Under the pieces are notes generated by a model. The model was not told where the DNA came from and did not search any database. It worked only from the letters and a program-made list of their open reading frames with translations. Below are positions 55,401 through 64,000 of a DNA stretch of 64,000 nt, in pieces; the stretch's first letter is position 1, and each line of letters opens with the position of its first letter. A program made the position numbers and the translations under genes. The stretch lies in the NCBI GenBank assembly GCA_039621445.1, contig CP154956.1:61502362-61566361 (forward strand), in the 5' to 3' direction. This DNA is from Euglena gracilis (taxonomy: Eukaryota > Euglenida > Euglenophyceae > Euglenales).

Positions 55401-55660
55401 CCCACCATGCTCCCTCATCCAACCCTGCCGCACCTATTTCCCTCTCTCCTGCCGAACCTTTTTCAGCATCAGTTGCCTCCCCTCCAGTTCCAATCCATCC
55501 GTACCTGTCTCAGCATCCGCTGCCCCCCCTCCCCTCCAGTTCCAATCCATCCGTCCCTGTCTCAGCATCCGCTGCCTCCCCTCCCAGTTCCAATCCATCC
55601 GTACCTGTCTCACCATCAGCTGCCACCCAACTCCATCCGTCTTTGGCTCGGCAGACGCCA
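55400..55660. repeat. ~50 bp minisatellite (CCAGTTCCAATCCATCCGT ...)
   Basis: About three to four units of CCAGTTCCAATCCATCCGTA, CCTGTCTCAGCATCCGCTGC and CTCCCCT. One frame encodes a serine/proline/alanine-rich repeat (SSNPSVPVSASAASPP), so it could be coding, but no exon borders were fixed. A related but looser repeat lies at 57300-57560. Confidence 0.8.
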
Positions 55661-55689
55661 CCCCTCCCACCAGTAAATCTCTAGATCTT

Positions 55690-56290
55690 CTCCCTGGCCG
55701 GGTCCAAGTCCCTGGCTGTCCCAGGTCGAGGTCCAGGTCCAGGTCCCAGGACCCAGTTCCAGGGGTCCCAGGTCCCAGGTCCCAGGTCCTAGGTCCAGGT
55801 CCCGTCCCTGGCCGTGTCCCAGGCTGTCCCAGTCCGAGGTCCGGGTCCAGGTCCCAGGACCCAGTTCCAGGGGTTCCAGGTCCCAGGTCCCAGGTCCAAG
55901 GCCTAGGTCCAGGTCCCAGGACCCAGTTCCAGGGTGGGTCCCTGGTCCCAGGTCCAGGTCCTAGGTCCAGGTCCCGTCCCTGGCCGTGTCCCAGGCTGTC
56001 CCAGGTCGAGGTCCAGGTCCAGGTCCCAGGACCCAGTTCCAGGAGTCCCAGATCCCAGGTCCCAGGTCCAGGTCCCAGTTCCAGGGGTCCCAGGTCCCAG
56101 GTCCCAGGTGGTCCCGTCCCTGGCCATGTCCCAGCTATCCCAGGTCGAGGTCCAGGTCCAGGTCCCAGGACCCAGTTCCAGGGCTCCCAGGTCCCAGGTC
56201 CAGGTCCCAGGTCCAGGTCCCAGGTCCAGGTCCCGTCCCTGGCCATGTCCCAGCTATCCCAGGTCGAGGTCCTGGTCCAGGTCCTACCTG
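55690..56290. repeat. GGTCCCAGG minisatellite with higher-order units of ~105-170 bp
   Basis: Five larger units each start with CCCTGGCCGTGTCCCAGG or CCCTGGCCATGTCCCAGC (about 55698, 55805, 55977, 56117 and 56236). They continue with AGGTCGAGGTCCAGGTCCAG, GTCCCAGGACCCAGTTCCAG and GGGTCCCAGGTCCCAGG. Long proline/glycine-rich frames on both strands are repeat shadows. Confidence 0.9.
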
Positions 56291-57299
56291 TTTGGTTCCC
56301 TCCCCGCACCGTCGGAACCGGTCACGACGGAGGCAGTCGGAGATGCAATGCCGTCTGGTGATTCGGTGTTCATATTTGCAGCCAGCACATCAGAGTTCGA
56401 TACATTTAAGCAGTGCTAAATCCGAGGCATCAACATAAGAGTTTTTCCCCTCCGTTTTTGTTTTTCAGCGGGGGCCACTGCCAACAGCAGCAGTTTTCAA
56501 GAGACAAAGATCTTGGCTGATAAACATAGCACTGTTTCGCCCTCAAGATGAGTTTTTCCCAGGGCATCAAAGATTTTGCATGATTGATAAACACAGCTGC
56601 TTTGACCTCTCTCTCTTTGCGGGTTGTACGGGCAGACATACACGCACACCGTTGTGACATTATTTTTTGTCCCCTTTGATCAAATGCCACACTCCCCGAG
56701 GATTGCGGACAGTGTTGTGTGTGTTTTTTTTTTTTAATGCGTTGGTCTCCCAGGTTTTCAAAACCGTTTTTCCTTGTTTTTCACGGTGTTTGATTGCAAG
56801 CCCAGTCAAATCCTCTGAAGAAACAGGTGTGGGAATCGGTTCCAACTGCCTTGACACTGTCATAACTCTTACCTGCACAGATTACGATTGTAAAGATCCC
56901 GATGAGCATCAGAGAATATGCAAAAACGAACCGTGGACCTCAAATTGAAGGAATAATCAATGATGCTGTTTTCTATTGTAGAAAGTACCCAGTTTCAAGC
57001 GTGTCTGACTGCTTTCTTGAGTGCTTTTACCCCCCCTCCCGGCTCTTCAGGGTTCCCAGCCTACGTGGGTGGGGTGACTGCGAGGGTGAGAGAATGTATT
57101 CAACGAACGGCTCTATTGACCATCGAGAAACAATATATTTATACCAAGGTCCAATTGGAATTAAATCACGATGCTTTTCTGAGTCCAAGGATGGAATTTT
57201 TTACATCAGTCAGTTCAGTGGGCGCTCTTCGGACACCACCACATCTAATGCCATTCTCCTGCCATCCGTGTGTTCTCCTTTCTTCCAATGTTCAATACA

Positions 57300-57560
57300 G
57301 GTGCCTGCCATGCCCCCACTCCCTACAACAATCCAGGTGCCTCCGTGTCTCTTTCCCCAGCCGTGCCAGTGTCAGCTGCCCTCCCTCAACCAGCCGAGTC
57401 CATGCCCACTCCCCTGGCCGTACCTGTGTCAGCACCCGCTGCCCTCCTCCCTCTCTTTCAACCAGCCCAGTCCATGTCCCCATACCTGGCCAAGTCCGTG
57501 TCAGGAGCAGCTGCCCTCCTCCCGCTCCACACAACCACCCGGTTGTATCCAAGTCTTTTA
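57300..57560. repeat. Degenerate repeat of GTGTCAGC..GCTGCCCTCC units
   Basis: Three units contain GTGTCAGCTGCCCTCC-like, CAACCAGCC and AGTCCATGCCC-like blocks. One frame gives a P/A/S-rich repeat (AVPVSAPAALLPLFQPAQSM). Similar in style to the 55400 array. Confidence 0.6.
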
Positions 57561-57859
57561 CTCTGGTCTGGCCCAGTTGGCAACAACTGCCCATCCTCTC
57601 TTCATGTGTCCATGTCCTCCATGCCAGGGTCAGAGTCAGTTCGCCAATCTTTTCCTCCCAATTGGCTCAACCAACGCCCCCATTGCAGCCTCGCTTTTTT
57701 ACCCCAGTGTCTGCTTCATACTTTGCAAAGCAATGTAGTTTTGCTGACATATCGCAGCCAGGATCCGTCCTGGAGGTTCATAGTTCCCCCAGTCCCCTCC
57801 CCCCAATCAGTCTGGGTCTGGGATTAAGAAGCGATGATGGCAATGGCCATCAGCCATGA

Positions 57860-59640
57860 GCTATCGACCACGCTAATTTGATGCTGAACGTTGGATGTCA
57901 TATTGTCACATGTTCATCAGAAGCCCCGAGAAGTGTAAACAACACGCGTAAGCATTTTTGCCAGATCACCAATTTTTCTAGCCCACTTTGTCCAAAGCCC
58001 CCATGATTTTGCAGGCTCACCACCAATCTGGGCAAAAAAGCCGTTCATTGTGTACCATTTGATATCACCCCTTTCCACCGCATTTCCTACCTGCCAAGTC
58101 CAGTGCTTTTCTGGGCCCATCCACAGCCCCCACCTAATTCCCCCATATATCCGATGCCCGCATATGTCCGATACCCATGGGTGTCTTCGGTTGGAACCAA
58201 ATGCGAGAAACCCTCCTTTTTTCTGCTCATTCTGCACAGAGGCCCAGACGATCATACACAACAGCCACACAGTAGCCTGTTAAACCACTTATGACAGTGT
58301 AGGGTTCACAAAGCGGACCAAAAGTCTCCGGTAGGAAAGCAAAACATGGGGGAGTTCTGACAATTTTTTTTTTAGGAGTTGTGGTACCAAGCTTTCTGCA
58401 CTCCTTTACACCAGATGTGTTCCCAAACCTGCTTTGATGACACCAAGAATTTTAGGAGAGATACCCTGCATCTTTGATTTCAGAGCCGTTACACGATAAA
58501 TGCTAGTGACAGCATTTGTCGGAGTGGGGATAAGCAGCCCTTTGCTGTTGGCATCTGCTACCAGAAAATCTCATCCCACATGCATGTGATCCCACACCTA
58601 CAGCGGATTATGAGATATATTTGTTTGCACTGCCCCTCTCTCGAAATCATAAAAACAATTGGTTGACCAAAGATGCATCTCCTGCTCGAACTGGCGTTAT
58701 TTTCAGCAGGTTGTTTGTCTAGTTTTCTTTTTTCCTTTCATGGATATATGCACAGTTCTTGTCTGTGCTCCAGCTTCTCACTTCATCCAGAGGTTCCTCG
58801 ACAATTTCTCCTTAATTTCTAACTGAAAGCTGCTAGGGGAGTATATCCACTTGTTTAGGTTGGAGGGATGTCTGTTTCAAACCAGCTAGTGTGAATGACA
58901 GTCCGCCCCATACGCCCAAGGGTGCAATTCAACAATTTTGTTGTCCCAACAATCTGATGGGGTTCAGGTGGCTGCTGTCCACCTGTTGTTGGCTGTTGCT
59001 GTTGTATTGTGTTTGAATGAAACTCCGTGCTCCAACCAAACACAGGGTCTCAACCCAGGGTTTCTCTGTCCTGATACCTGAATATTGCTGTGTGATCATG
59101 TGGCCGATGTTTGTGGTTTTGTTCCGCAGCAGAGTTAAATTCTCTCAATCAGAAATCTGCCCATAAGCCTGCTTTCGCGGTGATACCTGGTCTTCTAAGA
59201 TCAAAAAATCACCCAACCTGGGCCAGTTGGGTGCAAACCTTGGGGGCCAAAGTTTGCCCCCTTCCCAATCCACGGCATTATCATTTTGATGATGTAGGGT
59301 GAACTGGCGCACTGGGACCTCCAACTTTTTTTTTTGGCACGGTCCTGGCTACAGTTTTGCTGGGCTTCCCCGTGACGTCTCAGATGAAAAATGGGAGTTA
59401 TCCCACTCAGCCCATTTGATAAAGGTCATCTTGGAAGACACACACTGCTTGAGGATAATATAATTATCCAGGTTTTTTTTTAAAAAAATACACAGCAGCA
59501 AATCTGTTTGTCCCCCTCACAGCATTGCCCACTGGCTTGGCCTTCCAGCATGTTTTTTTTTGGTCGTCAATACTAAATTTCTCAGTATCAGTCTCAGTCT
59601 CAGTTTGAATGACTGCATGCAATTAGCTCACAACCGAGTA
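57860..59640. other. Stretch without an established gene
   Basis: Moderate GC, no repeats of note, no recognised domain and no joinable exons. Confidence 0.35.
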
Positions 59641-59689
59641 GTGTTACCTTTTACAGTCCGTTCTTTTTTCTCATTGCATTTCCCCATTG

Positions 59690-59787
59690 CCTGTTTCGAC
59701 ATAAACAACGCCGGGTCTGGTGGTGGAGAGTGCAAGAACATCAAAATTCAAAATGCCAGGATTACTTACCAAGCAATGTTATTGCGG
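59690..59787 (+). CDS. Candidate exon end, unknown product
   Basis: The frame CFDINNAGSGGGECKNIKIQ, NARITYQAMLLR ends at a good donor (CGG|gtgagc, 59788). No acceptor with a clear AG lies close upstream (the nearest is the cag at 59656), so the start is unknown. A 28 bp exon beginning at 59760 is an alternative. No family recognised. Confidence 0.2.
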
Positions 59788-61555
59788 GTGAGCTCTCGTG
59801 ACGTCTTTTGTATCTTAGGTTATCTTGTGTCAATATTTCTGTGGTGCATGGCAAATGCATTGTTAACCCAGAAAAGTTACTAAAAAAACATTCGGTTTTT
59901 TTTTATTTGTTGTTGGAGGAAATCCTCATGAGGACATGAACAAACTCTTCTTCCCCAATCACCAGAAACGTTTTGGAATCAGATTACGGTTCACTGTTTG
60001 GCATTCACAGTTGTCATGCCTGTGGCCCTTTCGCAATCTGCACACAACCCGGCTGGTAAATGTGGGAATGTTTTGTGGGCTTGCTTTTGATGATTTTCAC
60101 TCCTCCTATGTGTCTCGACATGCTGAGGAGCAGCAAACGAGAGGGTCTTTGGATAGGCGCAAGGTGGGACAGGCCGGAATGGTTTATTGGTCGTGGAGGG
60201 TGTGAGGTTGTATTCAGCATGCTGTAACGCCCCACCCTGCAGTTTCCTGGTGCATCCCACAGTCCTACGCCCCATCGTGCCAAGCGCGTGTCTGATTGGC
60301 CATGCCTTTTTTTTTGCTTTTCTCTGTTGCTGTCCGGCGGTCTGGGTGCCATCCATCCATGTCCCCTCAATAGTGTCTTACACAAATGGGGTTCCCATCT
60401 CTGTTGTCTCCGTAAAGAATCAACCATCTCTTTGCGCTTTTAAGTTTTTGGCTCAATCTGGGCATGTAAATTGAAGACTGCCAAATAGTCCGGCCTACCA
60501 TCTCGCCTCTGCCACTGGTGCCTTGTCCCTTTCGGGGTTTATCGCCGTTCTCTTCCTCTTAGCCAGGGGCAGTCTTTCCTGTCGGCACGTTTTTTTTTCT
60601 TTTCATAGTAGGCGGGTTTGAAAGGGCAGTGGCTCAGGATGCCGACCGCCTCTGTGTGCAGAATCGGGTGTCTTCACAGAATCTGGAATTGGAGTCTTTC
60701 CTTTCGGGCCCGGGTTTAACAGCTCATTGTGGTCGCCCATTGGGAAGTATTAGTGCATATTCCCTCAAGAGTATTTCATGATTCATTCAGCATTATTCAC
60801 TGTTCTCTAAGCATTATGATATGGGATACGCCCACTCTGCACTCTCATAAACTTTGGTGGAGAAAAGCCACAATCCCCAATCACCCCAAACGACTTTTCC
60901 ACTCTGAGCAGGGCCCAGTCTGTTCCGACTCTTCACAGTTGCATTGTCACATTTGTCGCTTTTACCCTCCTTCTACCTCTGCCCATCATCCAACGAGCTG
61001 TACCTGTGTCTCCCCGCATGCCTGGGGTGGCCTCAACCCCCACCTCCCTTTGGTTACAATTCATCGGGTATCGAGCCGTCACTGCATTGCTCCCCCTTCC
61101 CTTCACATCTCCTCCGACGCTAGGTCTGGGGATCATCCGTCCTCCACGATCGTCCCGCCCTCCAGGATTTTTGCCATTGGACCTGTTTCAGCAGCCAGGA
61201 CTGGTGGTACAGGCTTTCTATCAGTTGCGACGGAAAGCCATCCCCCCAGCATCCAACACCCAATTGTCTTTGTGCAGTACGAGCGCCGTTTCCATTCCCA
61301 GCTGACCTCATCAGCAATTAATTTGAGCAAAGCCAAAATGGGTTTTTGGTTTTTGGTCAGAAGCCTTTCACACCCTCCGCTCCAGCTTGCCCCGTATGGT
61401 TCCATGCTCCACATTTCATTTACAAAGGAGGTGTGTCCAGTATGCCCTGCCCCCATCGTTGACCGGCCACCCACCGAATGGGGGAGGTACTCGCTGCCAC
61501 CGATGGTTTATGAATTGTCTGATTTGGGGGGGCTTTTGGAAAAGGCTGCTTACAG

Positions 61556-61605
61556 TTGTGCCATGCACGACCTCACCTCGTGGATGGTGCTGAACGCTGC
61601 CACAG
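61556..61605 (+). CDS. Candidate short exon, unknown product
   Basis: Flanked by aaaggctgcttacag and a gtacag donor. It reads CAMHDLTSWMVLNAAT in one frame. The preceding frame is open back to about 60730 without clear coding features. It could belong to a gene ending before the glutaredoxin gene. Confidence 0.25.
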
Positions 61606-61982
61606 GTACAGATGTAACAGACAAATAGGCTGCAATTCATTGCAAAAAAGCATGTAACTTCCACATATAGGGTTGGTTGGACGTTCGTGTACAGCTATTT
61701 TCTCGAGTGCTGAGGGCTGTCCACGCCCCTTATGTGTGCCATTTCGGGGCCCCCACTGGTCGTAGGGGGCTCTCACATTCTGCACATGCACAGTGTGGGA
61801 AGTCGTCTTGGAAGAAAGGATTCTGTCATGAGGCAGTCATGACGTTGCCATGTGCATTGGGAATTCATAACGGTCCTACAGGGGGGCTGAGGGGCAAAGT
61901 CATCTGCGGCGCTACGGGGACTCTCGGCCAACGGCTTTGCCCCGTCGCGGCAGCCTTGCCCCGGGCAGTCTTCCCAGCACGC

Positions 61983-62251
61983 ATGACGCAAATAGGGGGG
62001 GGAACCCTGGCCCCGGTGCGGGGCCCGCCTCGGCGGAGACCCACCCATGGTGCTCCACTTGGCAGGGGTTGACGGCATCCATGTCCCTGCAGGCGGGGCT
62101 TGGTCGCCTCACTGCCATGGTGGACGGGGAGGGGCCACTCAGCGCATGCTGCGTGACCTCCCTGGCCTGGCCACCACACAAAAAAAAAAAAAAAAAGTAT
62201 GTATGTATGTATGTATGTATGTATGTATGTATGTATGTATGTATGTATGTA

Positions 62252-62282
<31 letters not shown>

Positions 62283-62391
62283 ATGTATGTATGTATGTAT
62301 GTATGTATGTATGTATGTATGTATGTATGTATGTATGTATGTATGTATGTATGTATGTATGTATGTATGTATGTATGTATGTATGTATGTA

Positions 62392-62424
<33 letters not shown>

Positions 62425-63474
62425 ATGTATGTATGTATGTATGTATGTATGTATGTATGTATGTATGTATGTATGTATGTATGTATGTATGTATGTATGT
62501 ATGTATGTATGTATGTATGTAGGTGTGTGTGTATGTATGTATGTATGTATGTATGTATGTATGTATGTATGTATGTATGTGTATGTATGTATGTATGTAT
62601 GTATGTATGTATGTATGTATGTATGTATGTATGTATGTATGTATGTATGTGTATGTATGTATGTGTGTGTGTATGTATGTGTATGTATGTATGTATGTAT
62701 GTATGTATGTCTGTATGTATGTCTGTATGTATGTATGTATGTATGTATGTATGTATGTATGTATGTATGTATGTATGTATGTATGTATGTATGTATGTAT
62801 GTATGTATGTATGTATGTATGTATGTATGTATGTATGTATGTATGTATGTATGTATGTATGTATGTATGTATGTATGTATGTATGTATGTGTGTGTGTGT
62901 CTGCACCAGGCTGTTTTTTTTAAGGTGGTGCCGACCCCACTCGGGGAGGGGGGGGTGCCTGCCTGGGCACTCCAAGGCACAAAAATCCGACCCCCCCCCC
63001 GGGGGGGAGGTAGGGCACACGGCCAAAAGTTCCCTAGCACAGACCCGGCGCCAAAGGCGCCGGGGAGCCAAAAATGGCCTTTTTCAAAGGAATGTGCCTG
63101 GGCACAGGCCGAAATCTGACCCCGGGGGGGGGGGGGTAGTGCCTGCCTGAGCAGGCACCCCAAGGCACTCCAGACCTCCCCTCCCCCTCCCGGGGTTGGC
63201 AAATAGCAGCCTGGTCTGCACGTCTGTATTATGGATGCATGTACGTACATACGTACGTACGTACGTACGTATGTATGTATGTATGTATGTATGTATGTAT
63301 GTATGTATGTATGTATGTATGTATGTATGTATGTATGTATGTATGTATGGTGCAGGGCTGGACGAGGAGTTGAAGGCACGATTGGACCGCCTGGTGCAGG
63401 ACAATAACATCGTGTTGTTCATGAAGGGCAGCCGAATGTACCCTCAATGTGGCTTCAGCCGGACTGCAGTACAG
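61983..63474 (+). CDS. CGFS monothiol glutaredoxin, 5' part (gene continues beyond window)
   Basis: Exon 63356-63474 encodes LDEELKARLDRLVQDNNIVL, FMKGSRMYPQCGFSRTAVQ. This is the N-terminal half of a monothiol glutaredoxin with the CGFS active site and the upstream lysine (FMKG). Such proteins bind and transfer [2Fe-2S] clusters with glutathione in plastids or mitochondria. It ends at donor gtgctg (63475) in the same phase and at the same place after the active site as the exon 1 border of the 19650 gene. A plausible first exon is 61983-62067 (MTQIGGGTLAPVRGPPRRRP, THGAPLGR), ending in phase 1 to match. Its arginine-rich, acid-free make-up suits an organelle-targeting peptide. That first exon is a guess; the glutaredoxin exon is firm. 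The 1.3 kb intron is mostly TATG repeat. Confidence 0.7.
62197..62900. repeat. TATG microsatellite, ~700 bp, preceded by a poly-A run
   Basis: A run of about 16 A (62180-62196) leads into about 700 bp of TATG with TGTG and TCTG slips. It lies in the inferred first intron of the second glutaredoxin gene. Confidence 0.95.
62920..63235. repeat. Poly-G/C segment with two GTGCCTGCCTGGGCAC-type units
   Basis: GTGCCTGCCTGGGCACTCCA (62956) and GTGCCTGCCTGAGCAGGCAC (63142), each next to AAGGCAC and a C/G run. Between them lies a GGCGCCAAAGGCGCC palindrome (63049). Confidence 0.7.
63266..63350. repeat. TATG microsatellite abutting a splice acceptor
   Basis: About 20 TATG units preceded by CGTA units (63240-63268). 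The array ends 5 bp before the AG of the acceptor of the glutaredoxin exon at 63356. Confidence 0.95.
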
Positions 63475-64000
63475 GTGCTGTTTTCCATCTTGTCTGCTGC
63501 AAAATCCCCACATTCAGACCCTCTCAACAGCCAAGTTTGGTTGGAAAGGAAATTGAGAAAGAAACCCATTTTTCGGTGTGTTGCACATTTTCGCCTGGTA
63601 TAATTGCAACCAAATCCAAAGGAACATTCAAAAAACCAAATCCAAAGGAACATTCAAAACATTTGTAGTCTTCACTTGTCGAACAAATGTTTGCCCATTT
63701 TGCATACGCATTGTATTGAGAGGTGAACGCCATTTTCAAACACTCAATTGAACCCCCCCAGATTGTAACCCAGACCTCCATTTAGTATGTATCACCAAAA
63801 AAAAATGTTTACGTATCACATGTATCACAGCCTAAAAAATAATGTATCGCATATGTATCACCAAAAATATTTTAATGTATCACATATGTATCACCAAATT
63901 TTTAAGAAATTTTTTCATTTTTACATCAAAATGTTTCTTCCGCTTCCTGTTCCACTTTTCATCCTTGTTTCTTTGCCTCTCTGGGGGAAAATGGAATATT
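63475..64000. other. Start of the next intron of the second glutaredoxin gene
   Basis: Holds a 24 bp direct repeat (ACCAAATCCAAAGGAACATT at 63609 and 63635) and four to five loose ATGTATCACC units at 63785-63895. No exon was seen before the window ends. Confidence 0.5.

Noticed and set aside
55434-56309. 291-codon - strand frame rich in G, P, W and T
   Set aside because: It is a reading of the GGTCCCAGG minisatellite. Both strands are open because of the repeat.
60729-61628. 299-codon + strand frame
   Set aside because: The composition looks like translated non-coding DNA (rich in H, S, P and C) and no domain is seen. Only the small exon-like piece at 61556-61605 is kept as a candidate.
61865-63379. 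504-codon - strand frame with IHTY repeats
   Set aside because: It is the complement of the TATG arrays at 62197 and 63266 with short unrelated ends.

Overview
This window is nuclear DNA of an intron-rich eukaryote, most likely a protist or alga. There are no bacterial-style operons. Coding sequence appears as short GC-rich exons of roughly 30-270 bp with GT-AG borders, and the exons can be joined in consistent phase over several kb. The long AT-rich or poly-G/C-rich introns are packed with dispersed repeats. One exon near the right end encodes a CGFS monothiol glutaredoxin of the kind common in plastids and mitochondria. I cannot name the lineage from sequence alone.

Layout, left to right. 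1-179 is the 3' end of a + strand gene. 2071-2839 is an almost perfect ~770 bp palindrome. 4072-11157 is a nine-exon gene for a METTL21-like (Methyltransf_16) protein methyltransferase. From 11740 come exons of an unrecognised + strand gene (good joins 13536-15148), whose intron holds a decayed 1.9 kb Tc1/mariner element (15158-17094) inserted just after a splice donor. 19650-30748 is a gene for a glutaredoxin fused to two DUF3820-type modules. 34614-38450 holds the seven last exons of an unrecognised gene. 38.5-45.7 kb has several weak exon candidates, a palindrome-rich inverted-repeat element (43178-44019) and a small TA-flanked element carrying two spliceable exons (45111-45742). 50.4-54.4 kb is a ~4 kb TATG microsatellite. 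54.4-61.9 kb holds minisatellites and weak exon candidates. From about 61983 a second glutaredoxin gene begins and runs off the window.

The well-supported genes all lie on the + strand. Repeats account for most of the rest. They include a family built on CCAGCCAGCCAGCAGCC, a family with AGGGCGGTCC-type ends, a ~500-700 bp intronic family seen three to four times, simple-sequence arrays of TATG/CATA, GGGT, GGGTGT and AAT, and many GGCGCC-type hairpins. No rRNA, tRNA or CRISPR array was seen.

Functionally, only redox chemistry or iron-sulfur cluster handling (glutaredoxins) and protein methylation can be inferred. Nothing in the sequence shows that these genes act together. Exon joins were made by hand from reading frame and splice signals, so start codons and some borders are provisional.
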